Part shown: piece after piece, positions 24,201 to 32,843 of the stretch
How the letters are laid out: each line of letters starts with the position of its first letter
How positions within the stretch are numbered: the first letter of the stretch is position 1
Assembly: GCA_031551135.1 (NCBI GenBank)
Contig: JAVBOA010000020.1
Location: forward strand, 1-64,000
From: JAITVM01 sp031551135
GTDB lineage: Bacteria > Bacillota > Clostridia > Lachnospirales > JAITVM01
DNA: 64,000 nucleotides
Reading direction: 5' to 3'
The notes under the pieces: generated by a model
Database searches by the model: none
What the model was told of the DNA's origin: nothing
The model's input: only the letters and a program-made list of their open reading frames with translations
Program-made: the position numbers and the translations under genes

Positions 24201-26680
24201 TGAGATTCGTCGGTCGTAATGACAATGGCATATTTGGAAAGAGCCGAAGTATAGGTATTGTCACCTGACGAAGGGTTGTTTGTAAAACTAAGGTTAATAA
24301 CCCCATTTGAAATACTGTTTACAACCGGTGTTGGCTTTTGGGTATCGCTTAATATTTTAAACTTGGTGCTGGATGGTACACTGGTGGTTACCGGGTCGGT
24401 AATCGGAACATTATACTGGAGTTTGACAGAATATTCTCCGATTGGCCAAGATTTATCCACGGCAAAATACATTCGTCCTGTACCGTCCGTTTCAGTCATT
24501 GGATTAAGGGTTATGGCAGAGCCGTCAGGTTTTGTCATAGTGTAAACAGGAGTGCATCCTGTGGTGTTGGTGCTTTGGGTATTGTCGAGATATATTTTAA
24601 GAGCATCGCTGCCAATCAGCTCACGCTGAACTTGACTGACCTGCTTTGAGTCGTGGCTTGAACTTTCTCTAAGCATAAGATTTGCTGCGACGGTCTTTTG
24701 CGATTCTGCTGCAGTGCCTTGCTGATCATTCCATGTACTTTCGTAGATAAGCCATGCTAATTTGGCGGCCAAAATTTCATTTGGGTCGCTGCCGGAATAA
24801 ATATTATCTATGGCATTATCGGGTACATCATTAGTCGAAAAAACGTTTTTACTGTTTTCGCCTAAATAGGTTTTAGGAAAAATCTCTCCGCTTTCATCGG
24901 TTAAAAGCACGGATTTATCTCCTTGGATCAGACTTAAATAAGCCAAATCGGTGTCATTACCCTCTGCTGCATAGCTTGCGGCATTTTTGTCGGTCAGATT
25001 TATAAAGAAACGCTGACGGCTATCTTCTAAATAATCAGAAAACTGATAAGCATTTAGTGCCGAATCACCTGTAAGAGGTTCAGCAAATGCCATTTCTAAA
25101 TTTGAGAAACGGAAAGCCGAGACATATTTACAGTTATGGCTATTGTAGCAAACAATCGGACCAAACCCGCCTAAGCCGGTATCGGTCAATGTATAAAAAG
25201 ATGAACTGCCGCCGAGGATGTAGACAGGAGAGCCTTGAAGCTGTCCGTTGTCGTCAAGCTCTTGCATTGTGGCTTTAAGGCCTGTTGGTGTAATCGTAAG
25301 CTCTATATGGCTCTTTTTCCAAAAAGATGTGCCCGATTGGCTGTATAAATTTTCGCCTACTAGGCTTACACCGTCAATGCCTATAGACAGACCATTGGTA
25401 TGGAGTTCTCTCAGGGGTACATTTGTCAGCTTGCAGAGATAAACGCCGTTTAAAGAAGTTGCTGGATCTCCGCCATTCTTAGGGGAGCCTTCATATTGGA
25501 AAAGGAGAGCGTATCCGTTTATTGTTGCCATAGAATCCTGATCCAAATCATCAGTTGTCATTACAGCACCGGAGTTAATGAGGAAACCTGCATAACTAAG
25601 ACTGTGAGGCTGTGCGTTTGTTGCGTCTACGTCAAACTTTACTGTCTTTGTGCTGGTTGCACTTGCCGGATAGTAGAGAAAATCTGCATATGCCGGTTTG
25701 TCATAACCATAAAACTGCATAAATGTTTTGTCATTTTCCTTATCGGCATATATATGCTCTCGAAGCTGAGCACTTTTTCCAAAGGGAATATTGTTGTCTA
25801 TCATCTCTTTTAAAGTTGTGTTTTTATATGCATCCTCTACATAGCTTTTGTTTGCAGTGGTCGGGGTGTTGTACCAGAGCTGCGGCAGATTGAGAAGCCC
25901 ACGAGCCGCGGCATAACCTGCTTTCCATATAGCAAAATTACTGTACCAGCTAGTGTCAAAATGGTCAAAGAGATACCATTTTGTCAAATCAGTAGGGTCC
26001 AGAGCAGCGGCGGTCGTATTAAATCTGTAGGTTTGTCCGCCGCCTATAAGTATGGAAAGATAATTTTGAATTTTTAGGGAAAGAGCGTTGGGATCTACTC
26101 CATACGAGGGATCTACATTCATAAAAACATCGTAGTCTGCTGTATCTGAAACAACAGGACCTGTGCTTTTTAAGGTTCTGGAATTGAATTTACGTGTTGG
26201 TGCTTGTTCGGGAAGGAGAACGCCCAGATAAGGTGCGTATTCGGAATAATTGGACTTGTAAAGATCTTGGCAGTACGGGCAGTTAGTTACATGCTGTACC
26301 ATTTCCTGAATTTTGGCGGACAAAACTTCAATATATTGTGCCTGTTCGGTATCGGTACTGTCTTCGCTGATGCTGGCTTTCAGCTCGTTCAGTTCATTTA
26401 CAGTATTTACCATATTACTTAGATACATATATGCATCTTCGTTGCTGGCACAATATGTATCTGATTGTGGAGCAAGTTTATCGGAAATCTCATTTTTGTC
26501 TTCGTCGTTTTGGCCTGAAACAGAGCTCTGATTTTCGATGCTTTCATCCGAAATAGATTCTAGTTGGAGAGTCTCAGCGGCGCTGACTGTTATTGTAGGG
26601 CTTATACAGGTTGTTAATGCTATGGAAAAGGCCATGATCCCTGCTGTTATGTGCCTTTTAAGCGTCCATATTTTTTTCAA
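21296..26680 (-). CDS. Very large SLH-domain surface protein
   Basis: A 1794-residue exported protein. The signal peptide ends in ITVSAAE. Next come an acidic low-complexity region and a CPYC pair near residue 135, then long beta-rich regions with fibronectin- or Ig-like spacing (about residues 750-1350). Three SLH repeats follow near the C-terminus (VGYPDNSIRPDRNMTRAEA, VAGYPDGAFRPDGFITRAEF, VTGYPDGTFKPGQLITRAEA). SLH domains bind pyruvylated secondary wall polymer, so the protein should be displayed on the cell surface. GGAGGAATTAACTTG precedes the ATG. It converges on the Hxs operon. It may be an adhesin or glycan-binding protein; no catalytic motif was recognised. Confidence 0.87.
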   Translation of the reverse strand: MKKIWTLKRHITAGIMAFSIALTTCISPTITVSAAETLQLESISDESIENQSSVSGQNDEDKNEISDKLAPQSDTYCASNEDAYMYLSNMVNTVNELNELKASISEDSTDTEQAQYIEVLSAKIQEMVQHVTNCPYCQDLYKSNYSEYAPYLGVLLPEQAPTRKFNSRTLKSTGPVVSDTADYDVFMNVDPSYGVDPNALSLKIQNYLSILIGGGQTYRFNTTAAALDPTDLTKWYLFDHFDTSWYSNFAIWKAGYAAARGLLNLPQLWYNTPTTANKSYVEDAYKNTTLKEMIDNNIPFGKSAQLREHIYADKENDKTFMQFYGYDKPAYADFLYYPASATSTKTVKFDVDATNAQPHSLSYAGFLINSGAVMTTDDLDQDSMATINGYALLFQYEGSPKNGGDPATSLNGVYLCKLTNVPLRELHTNGLSIGIDGVSLVGENLYSQSGTSFWKKSHIELTITPTGLKATMQELDDNGQLQGSPVYILGGSSSFYTLTDTGLGGFGPIVCYNSHNCKYVSAFRFSNLEMAFAEPLTGDSALNAYQFSDYLEDSRQRFFINLTDKNAASYAAEGNDTDLAYLSLIQGDKSVLLTDESGEIFPKTYLGENSKNVFSTNDVPDNAIDNIYSGSDPNEILAAKLAWLIYESTWNDQQGTAAESQKTVAANLMLRESSSHDSKQVSQVQRELIGSDALKIYLDNTQSTNTTGCTPVYTMTKPDGSAITLNPMTETDGTGRMYFAVDKSWPIGEYSVKLQYNVPITDPVTTSVPSSTKFKILSDTQKPTPVVNSISNGVINLSFTNNPSSGDNTYTSALSKYAIVITTDESQPSAPASDKLLDVSGTSASKALAFFGNLTVGTDYYAHVFLYDAAGNLGYAKADQKFTIQPTAISYQMGGTYTDESPFTGTVVSISITDQIRKAEKYQFGYADLGSETIDWGKKEAIIGDGTIFDYDKITIPIGHYDLYVRMLNGSDAQINTLVKLPVDNRYLQKFDGTEEYTVEYGNKRDPISHKLDAAFTYADGELSLNPNVIYSITSGDSVSIENGMATVEHYGATIIKALAAENDTHREMTKTITFNVVKPLSVKILSTALTEDYLTVVSTYALGAHEINQDTRILEYRKVGTEDWYSIAADNWNWSTGYNISFEELIAGADYELRVSVADNRKNDPYTVYDSLTFHVPETSSVAEGSGNAPTPTGRVDVVVTAEEPSDVLSDGLYTVYIKDGDAIIASNGHVSDNDDTEFTIPVNGIPDGTYKVVIITPDGRTITDIVTVESGQPAAVTIKAGQHKKSTQVIHKGEDTPNIAVGGLNEVYDYFNNTPAENDEDGLTNEDITKIVANGSVSRIDLIAQGVNEKTPGEYLSDVEKIQKASGGQEKALYIDLTLWKTIVEENDLDSISKPLKESGVLLTIHVPLPKMPGNNFKVYRVHENQPAAEIPQRTTPPEDGSEYCEPITGNEAVLHVKKFSLYAFAYTPKNTNRPITPGTNLPKPELQPDTNPETNFWDDVVNKIKNADKNDQITIDAADYNNMPDSVMEALRNRSDVSLIITWGDGTKLTIPAGQAISNGNDWSKTDLIAQYAEKPALSKNDHNLFIVGYPDNSIRPDRNMTRAEAAAMLCRLTKGFDPNMAYTASYSDVSADKWYANYIGFMEKNSIVAGYPDGAFRPDGFITRAEFATLAAKFDGSYTESAASFTDVPSDFWAADSIDYCVNRGWVTGYPDGTFKPGQLITRAEAVTVTCHMLERVIDEKSIADHKAELINFTDLHEGYWAYYFIVEATNAHEYTKVNKDENWTKVTKY

Positions 26681-27060
26681 GTTAATTCCTCCGTAAAAGT
26701 AAAGATTTTAATATACGATGATAATTTATAAAACAGCTTTTATTGAAAGAAAGAGGTATGACGACAAGAAAAAAACTGCATATAATGCGTTTTTTCTAAC
26801 GAGCTGGAATGCTTTGGAGCTTTCTCAGAAGCTGAATTTATATTTAAGCATTGTATAATACTGATTAGACTATTACCATCCTAAAAAAATGGTAATAGCA
26901 TTATTTGAAAAATTTGTTATATATTTAACACAAATCATTCGTATCATTTATCGGTTGTTTTCGAATCCTTATTTATAAATAAATCAAATAAAAATCTGGT
27001 AATATAACGGTTTTATTTTTTGCGGACACATTTTGTTTTGGAATTATATATAAATTTGGA
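26681..27060. other. Intergenic region between SLH gene and arsR-type gene
   Basis: Promoter and leader of the SLH gene should lie here. A 10-bp stem (CTATTACCAT and ATGGTAATAG, about 26869-26904) without T-run is visible. No gene is seen. Confidence 0.4.
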
Positions 27061-27062
27061 AT

Positions 27063-27094
27063 AAAAAAAGCTCATTAAATATTATTTAATAAGC
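27063..27094 (-). terminator. Rho-independent terminator after the arsR-type gene
   Basis: On the minus strand GCTTATTAAAT and ATTTAATGAGC form the stem, followed by seven T. It starts directly after the stop codon. Confidence 0.75.
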
Positions 27095-27376
27095 CTAATT
27101 ACAATAGTATTTTTTTAATACATTAATAATTTCTTCAACTCGATTGTCTGCAATCGAATATCTTACATTTTGACCGGATTTATTGAAATCCAAAATTCCG
27201 TGGGCTTTAAGCAAAGCAAGATGCTGTGATAATGCCGATTGTGTTATATTCGGCACATATTTTGCGATTTCGCCAACGTTCATCGGGGACTCCATCAAAG
27301 CACAAAAAATCATCAAGCGGTTTTCATTTGCAAGAACTTTTAAAAGCTCTGCAATTTGTTTAGCTTTTTCTTCCAA
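27095..27376 (-). CDS. ArsR-family transcriptional regulator
   Basis: A 93-residue winged-helix repressor. LLKVLANENRLMIFCAL opens the fold, and the recognition helix reads ITQSALSQHLALLKAHGIL, the ArsR signature. No cysteine metal site (CxC) is present, so the effector is not obviously a metal. The start chosen is TTG at 27376, because a GGAGG stands eight bases upstream; the GTG at 27391 overlaps that site. It stands alone, with a miniature MITE-like hairpin (27403-27446) in its upstream region. Confidence 0.85.
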   Translation of the reverse strand: MEEKAKQIAELLKVLANENRLMIFCALMESPMNVGEIAKYVPNITQSALSQHLALLKAHGILDFNKSGQNVRYSIADNRVEEIINVLKKYYCN

Positions 27377-27402
27377 AATAACATCCTCCACATTGTTGTA
27401 CT

Positions 27403-27446
27403 ATACTATTTCCATGTAAAAGGAGAGAAAAATGAAAATAGTATTA
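27403..27446. repeat. Miniature MITE-like element upstream of arsR-type gene
   Basis: ATACTATTTCCAT and ATGAAAATAGTAT form the ends, with only about 18 bases between. Same ends as the 113-bp family, core missing. Confidence 0.55.
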
Positions 27447-27503
27447 GTTATTACTAATGTACTGATATTTATTTAGGATGTCAAGGTGTTTAAACAAAAA
27501 GTT

Positions 27504-27615
27504 ATACTATTTTCACTATTAAGGATAGAAAAAAATATTTCATTTCACGCTTGAAGCATGCGTGAAACGCTCCGCTGTGAAAATTTTTTTCTACTTATCA
27601 AAATGAAAATAGTAT
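27504..27615 (-). repeat. Palindromic MITE, copy 3 (112 bp, inverted)
   Basis: Reverse orientation relative to most copies. Inner arms are TTTCACGC/GCGTGAAA instead of TTTCGCGC/GCGCGAAA, a paired change. Flanked by TTA on both sides. It begins six bases after the stop of the DUF1877 gene. Confidence 0.9.
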
Positions 27616-27621
27616 TATCTT

Positions 27622-28110
27622 TTATTCAAAAAATACTATTATGGCGGAATCATCTTTTGATGCCGAAATTAGAAATGATTTCAAAGCTTCAAAATCATTT
27701 AAAGTTTTCTCCAATAATTCCTTTTGGCTAAGTGTTTTATCAAAATACACTTTGGTATTCTCGATATCAGAAAAGTCAAAATTTTGTTTAATAATTGTAA
27801 AGTCTAAACCTTCAAAATCTTGTAAACATTGTTTAATTTGATCATTTGTAATATATCTGTAGCCGTATTCTTTTAAATCACTTTGTTCCATTTTATTAGA
27901 TCCGAAAATAAGCGGCATTTCTTCGTTGGCCTCGAAAAGTGATTTTCCGTTTAGAATAAAATTTATCAAGTCCCAAGTTTCATTTAAAAACAAATAATCA
28001 TTTTTAAGTAATTTATTTTCTATATAATTAAGAAAATCGTTTATTTCAATCTCGTTATTTATTAGTGAATCAAAAACAGGTTTAGAGATTTTACAATATT
28101 TAAAATGCAT
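27622..28110 (-). CDS. DUF1877 family protein (YfbM-like)
   Basis: A 162-residue soluble protein. The pattern LNETWDLINFILNG, followed by LIFGSNKM and YGYRYITNDQIKQCLQDFEGLDF, matches DUF1877 (YfbM), a family of unknown function. The C-terminal helix region (DFEALKSFLISASKDDSAIIVFFE) also fits. The ATG is preceded by AAGGAGTGGTTTC. Single gene; the palindromic repeat directly behind it may act as its 3' hairpin. Confidence 0.72.
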   Translation of the reverse strand: MHFKYCKISKPVFDSLINNEIEINDFLNYIENKLLKNDYLFLNETWDLINFILNGKSLFEANEEMPLIFGSNKMEQSDLKEYGYRYITNDQIKQCLQDFEGLDFTIIKQNFDFSDIENTKVYFDKTLSQKELLEKTLNDFEALKSFLISASKDDSAIIVFFE

Positions 28111-29069
28111 GAAACCACTCCTTCTATTGCGGTATGTTAAACATATACTATTTCTATTTATCTAAATGAAAATAGTATTAGATAATTAAATTTTATTTTG
28201 TAAATAATAATCAAGCTGTTATATAAAAAGTAGCTTTCCAACAAAAAAATAAGTGAATATAAGAGTGGTTTCTTGTCGATTAATAATAAAGTAAATTTGA
28301 ATTTTCTATTTTTTAGAATTGAAATAGTATCAAAATGCTTCTGAATACATCTTTTAGTAAAGTTTTTGAAACAAAAATGTAATGAAAAATTATTGCCAAA
28401 TCCGTAAATATTTTTAAAATAGTTAATAAAAACATTTTTTTATCCGTATATTTTATAAGCCCTTTATTTACGCTACCCTTGGCGAAGAATTTTCGACGCT
28501 TTGGTTTTTACAGTATAAGTAATCCGTGAATAGAATCAAAAAGTATTTGAGCCGGTTATAGAAGAATGTTATATTCAAAATAAATAGTAAAAAAGCTTAA
28601 CTTTATTTAATCATCTTGAATAATAATGATAGTATACACTAATAAAATAGCGTTTCAATTTGACAAATTGTTACAAGATATTATTTTAAGCAATTTATAT
28701 TTGCTAAATCTGATAAATTATTAAAATTAAATTTGAAAACAACTGTTATTAAGAAGCTTCAGAATATAGTACAAAACACTATCTCCCATTAAACCGCAGA
28801 ATCCAAGGAGGATGTGCTTTCAAGGGAGAGCTGGTATAACAAGCTTTTTATTAAGTTATTTGTAAATTGCAACAGGCACGACTCATACTATTTCCAATTT
28901 TAATGTGTAGAAAAAAAATTTTCACAGCAAAGCGTTCCGCGCAACGCTTCAAACGCGGAATGAAATATTTTTTTCTATTCTTTAGAAGTGAAATCGTATC
29001 AGAATACGAAAATTGTGACAGTCGTGCTTTCTGACGCGCAATAGTATAAAAACGAAGGGAGAGAACTAA
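28111..29069. other. Long AT-rich intergenic region (959 bp)
   Basis: Contains a miniature MITE-like hairpin (28146-28180, ATACTATTTCTA with AATGAAAATAGTAT), two right-end-like fragments (around 28302-28331 and 29036-29048) and MITE copy 4. The rest has no open frame or RNA motif that I recognise and may be decayed sequence. Confidence 0.5.
28885..28999 (+). repeat. Palindromic MITE, copy 4 (115 bp)
   Basis: Inner arms TTCCGCG and CGCGGAA, a paired change relative to TTTCGCG/CGCGAAA. Flanked by TCA on both sides. The outer right end is less exact (ATCGTAT). Confidence 0.85.
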
Positions 29070-29783
29070 ATGAAAAGAAAATACGAATTAGAAGAATCTA
29101 TAAAACAGATAAAGCTCAACCCCGGTAATAACAAGAATTTTATAAGACAGTTGACAAATTCAAATTTATACACTCCGGTCAGAAATATTAATGAAGATAT
29201 TAAAGGTACATCCTTGATTTTTAATACTCTTGTAGATAATAAGAATGATCAATATTTGATTTTTTTCACGAATATCGATGAAATTAGGATAAATGAGGGG
29301 CTTAGCAAGCAGGAAATAATTGAGATTTCTTATTATGATATTGTTACAATTATTTTTGACCAAAAATCAACCTACTGCGGATTTGTAATAAATCCTTTCA
29401 GTGATAGTATAATTGTTGATAAAGACGATATTTATCAAATAAATAATAGAACTGCTTTTTCTGAACCGGCTTTTGTGGAAGAGAACGCAATTTTTGGAGT
29501 ACCGATAAAATACCCAAAAACAGAATTCGAGTTTATTAAACAATATTTGAAATCAATTAAATCGGTAAACAGCGTATATTTTACTTTAATGCAGCAGGGA
29601 AGTTCGGAAAATTATGTTTTTATTGTAGAGCATGATTCGGAATTTGATAAACTTAAACCGGAGATTTTTAATACAATATCTTTTTATCTTCCAAAGGAAA
29701 TAAATATTTGTGTTATTGAATCGGACGACAAAAAGGCAAAAGAAGCGGTTAAAAACTCGATGTTGATTTATAAAAAAGAATAA
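29070..29783 (+). CDS. SseB-like protein
   Basis: A 237-residue cytoplasmic protein with the two-domain layout of the SseB family. The N-terminal domain has a TPVRNI segment, then YLIFFTNIDE, and ends with GFVINPFSDSIIV; the C-terminal domain begins VPIKYPKTE. Family members are small, widely spread proteins of unclear function (SseB of E. coli affects serine sensitivity). GAAGGGAGAG precedes the ATG. It is a single gene with its own terminator and is convergent with the AraC regulator. Confidence 0.65.
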   Translation: MKRKYELEESIKQIKLNPGNNKNFIRQLTNSNLYTPVRNINEDIKGTSLIFNTLVDNKNDQYLIFFTNIDEIRINEGLSKQEIIEISYYDIVTIIFDQKSTYCGFVINPFSDSIIVDKDDIYQINNRTAFSEPAFVEENAIFGVPIKYPKTEFEFIKQYLKSIKSVNSVYFTLMQQGSSENYVFIVEHDSEFDKLKPEIFNTISFYLPKEINICVIESDDKKAKEAVKNSMLIYKKE

Positions 29784-29789
29784 ATTTAA

Positions 29790-29828
29790 AAAGACGAATC
29801 AGCAATATCGGTTCGTCTCTTTTTTTTA
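29790..29828 (+). terminator. Rho-independent terminator after the SseB-like gene
   Basis: AGACGAA at 29792 and TTCGTCT at 29812 form the stem, followed by CTTTTTTTTT. It reaches the stop region of the convergent AraC gene. Confidence 0.75.
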
Positions 29829-30638
29829 GGAATTTCGGTATTCGGCTGGGGTTATACCGATTATTTTTTTGAAAATTTTGCAGAAGGCTGAATAATCATT
29901 GTAGCCTACAGAACGCGCGCAGTCGGATATTTTTAAATCCGGATTTTCAAGATATTCGCAAGCTCTTAACATTCTGAAATTTATTAAATAATTTTGCGGG
30001 CTGCTGCCAGTCGAGGATTTAAAAATTCGGCTTAAATGCGAACGGTTTAGATTTAATTGTTTTGATAAATCATCGATTTTGACATCGTTAAAATAATTAT
30101 TATTGACATATTCTTTTATTGTATTAACATAAAGCTCGTTAATCGAATATTTTTTGTCATTCAAGGCGTTCAAGGACTTTTTTATAAATGAATCGAATAA
30201 TAAAAACGACAGACCGGTTATTTTAATATTATTATAATTTTCAGAAAGCAATTCACTAAATATACCGTCGATTTCTTCATCGGCGTATTTTTGGTAGAAA
30301 ATAGGATTTTCGGAGGATATTCCGATTTTTTTTAATAGTTCAGGAACAATAACGCCGTTGAAATCTATCCAAACATAATGCCAAGGATTATCTAAATCCG
30401 CATGATAATATGTCAACTGACCGGGACAAATCAAAAACGCATTTCCTTTTTCTAAAGTGTATTTATTTGCACCGCTCTCAAAAAAACCTTTTCCGGATAA
30501 AATATAATGTATCAAATACGAAGACCTGACATACGGACCGAAAGCGTGGCCGGGCGCACATTTTTCCTCGCCGATATTATATACGATTAAATCATTAAAA
30601 TTGGATTTATCAATATAATGCATTTTTATATTACTCAT
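29826..30638 (-). CDS. AraC-family transcriptional regulator
   Basis: A 270-residue regulator. An N-terminal cupin-like sugar-sensing domain (HAFGPYVRSSYLIHYILSG) is followed by two helix-turn-helix motifs in the last 100 residues (IDDLSKQLNLNRSHLSRIFK and ISDCARSVGYNDYSAFCKIFKK, ending ITPAEYRN). The ATG at 30638 with GGTGATG upstream is preferred to the upstream starts. It is divergent from a GH4 glycosidase gene 119 bp away and is the likely activator of that gene. Confidence 0.88.
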   Translation of the reverse strand: MSNIKMHYIDKSNFNDLIVYNIGEEKCAPGHAFGPYVRSSYLIHYILSGKGFFESGANKYTLEKGNAFLICPGQLTYYHADLDNPWHYVWIDFNGVIVPELLKKIGISSENPIFYQKYADEEIDGIFSELLSENYNNIKITGLSFLLFDSFIKKSLNALNDKKYSINELYVNTIKEYVNNNYFNDVKIDDLSKQLNLNRSHLSRIFKSSTGSSPQNYLINFRMLRACEYLENPDLKISDCARSVGYNDYSAFCKIFKKIIGITPAEYRNS

Positions 30639-30757
30639 CAGCATCACCAATAATAAAATATCACATAAATACAAATAGATGCAACAGGAGAATATTTTAT
30701 TTATATCCCAAAAATAGTAAAATGCCTTTATATTTAAAAAAATATAGGAGGATTATG

Positions 30758-32056
30758 ATGCCGAAAATTTGTTTTTTGGGAGCAGGCAGTACCGTTTTCG
30801 CCAAAAGCGTTCTTGGAGATTCAATGCTGACAGAATCGCTTTGTGAATCCGAAATCGCTTTATACGATATCAACGCCGAAAGATTGCGTGAATCGGAAAT
30901 TATGCTGAACGCAATAAATGATAATTGCAATAAATCCCGTGCAAAAATATCCGCTTATCTTGATTTGGAAAAGGCTTTAGTCAATTCTGATTATGTAATA
31001 AACGCAATTCAAGTTGGCGGATACGAGCCTTCTACCGTTATCGATTTCGAGATTCCGAAAAAATACGGCCTTCGGCAGACAATTGCCGATACTTTGGGAA
31101 TCGGCGGAATATTCAGAGGACTTAGGACGATTCCGGTAATGTTTGATTTTGCCGAAAAAATGGAAAAATTATGCCCCGACACGCTTTTTATTAATTATTC
31201 AAATCCAATGGCGATTTTGTCGGGAGCTTTACAGCGCTATACAAATATAAAAACCGTCGGGCTTTGCCATTCTGTTCAAATATGCGCCGACCGTTTGCTT
31301 CGTGATTTGGACATGCCGAGAGATAATGTAAGGTATAAAATTGCCGGAATAAATCATATGGCATGGCTTTTGGATATCCGGCGAAACGGTCTGGATTTGT
31401 ATCCGGAGATAAAACAGCGCGCCGAAAACAAAAGAGAAAAACATAAAAATATGGTCAGATATGAAATAATGAAAAAATTCGGATATTATGTGACAGAATC
31501 ATCTGAGCATAACTCCGAATATATGCCGTATTTTATTAAATCAAAATATCCCGAATTAATAGAAAAATTCAATATTCCACTGGACGAATATCCAAGAAGA
31601 TGCGTGGAGCAAATCAGCAATTGGAAAAAAATGCGTGATGAGCTTGTAAACAATCCAAAATTGGAACACGAAAGGTCCAACGAATATGCATCATATATAA
31701 TGGAAGCGATTGAAACAAATAACCCAATAAGTATAAACGGAAATGTTTTAAATAATAATTTAATAACTAATTTGCCTAAAGAGGCTTGCGTGGAAGTGCC
31801 ATGCTTAGTTGATGCGCAAAAAATATCTCCTTGTTATGTCGGCGGTTTGCCGGAACAGCTTGCTTCGCTTAACCGAACAAATATTAATCCTCAATTATTG
31901 ACAATCGAGGCGGCCGTTACCCGTAAAAAAGAAAATATATATTATGCGGCTTTGTTGGATCCGCATACTTCAGCGGAACTAAGTATGGATGAAATTGTTT
32001 CGCTTTGCGATGAATTAATCGTGGCTCATGGCGATTTTTTGCCAAAATATAGTTAA
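30758..32056 (+). CDS. Glycoside hydrolase family 4 (alpha-galactosidase/alpha-glucosidase type)
   Basis: A 432-residue NAD- and Mn-dependent glycosidase. The N-terminal Rossmann motif is KICFLGAGSTVFAK. The metal-binding Cys-His lies in GLCHSVQ (around 180), with INYSNPMA and GINHMAWLL as further landmarks. GH4 enzymes hydrolyse by oxidation at C3 and elimination. The CHSVQ and INHMAW context is most like MelA-type alpha-galactosidases, but substrate assignment is inferred. ATG at 30758 sits five bases after AGGAGG; an ATG at 30755 is too close. Divergent from AraC. Confidence 0.88.
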   Translation: MPKICFLGAGSTVFAKSVLGDSMLTESLCESEIALYDINAERLRESEIMLNAINDNCNKSRAKISAYLDLEKALVNSDYVINAIQVGGYEPSTVIDFEIPKKYGLRQTIADTLGIGGIFRGLRTIPVMFDFAEKMEKLCPDTLFINYSNPMAILSGALQRYTNIKTVGLCHSVQICADRLLRDLDMPRDNVRYKIAGINHMAWLLDIRRNGLDLYPEIKQRAENKREKHKNMVRYEIMKKFGYYVTESSEHNSEYMPYFIKSKYPELIEKFNIPLDEYPRRCVEQISNWKKMRDELVNNPKLEHERSNEYASYIMEAIETNNPISINGNVLNNNLITNLPKEACVEVPCLVDAQKISPCYVGGLPEQLASLNRTNINPQLLTIEAAVTRKKENIYYAALLDPHTSAELSMDEIVSLCDELIVAHGDFLPKYS

Positions 32057-32843
32057 ATTTTTAAAAAGCTATCGTAAAACATAATCTGTTTTTCTATGGC
32101 TTTTTATTTTAAAGAAATCATTTATTAATTAAAATTTAATATTTCAAGATATTGTTTTAAGGGATTTAGAGGATAAACTCCGGCTCAATATTTAATAAAT
32201 TTAATTTTTTTTAAATAATTCTGTAATAATTCTTCCATATTTAAAAAAAATGGTTTATAATATAGATTATTGAAATATGGCGGTTTGGTTTTTGCCGCTG
32301 GTATTTTGTTTTTGAAATTATAAAACAATTTGTAAATATAGTAAATAGTTTTGGGCTGAATAAATTCTAGCTTTACGCAGATTGAAAATACTGCGGTATT
32401 ATTAAATCTGCAAAAATTAAATCCATTGGTTTGAATATAGAGTTTTATTTGATAAAATATTATCCACTAAATGTTAAATTCATTTAGTAGAGTTGATTTT
32501 AGTAATATGATTTGAAAATTGTTTAATACATTCGTTATTTTCACTCTGTTTAAGCTGCTTTCAAGCAATATTACTACAATTGTTTTTAACAATTATCTTT
32601 TTTATTATTGACAAATTTTTTATTTTGTTTGTATACTAGTACTTATAAACAAAAGTTTTTTTTAAAATTTATAACTATAGTATAAAAAAAGAATATTTTA
32701 TTTTTATTATTTTAGTGATTATATTTAAAACTTTATAAAATTAGCTATTATTTAGCCCCAAAAAAAATCAGGATTTTTTTAAAATTAAATATTTACAAAA
32801 ATCTCCTGTTACTATACTATATTTTCCAAGGAGTGTTAATGAA
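32057..32843. other. AT-rich intergenic region (787 bp)
   Basis: Begins with a probable terminator for the GH4 gene (AAAAAGCTAT around 32058 with ATGGCTTTTT around 32096). It ends with the promoter of the CdaR-like gene. Nothing else supportable. Confidence 0.5.
32608..32637 (+). promoter_or_regulatory. Sigma-A-type promoter upstream of the CdaR-like gene
   Basis: TTGACA at 32608-32613, an 18-base spacer, TATACT at 32632-32637. It implies a leader of about 200 bases. Confidence 0.6.
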
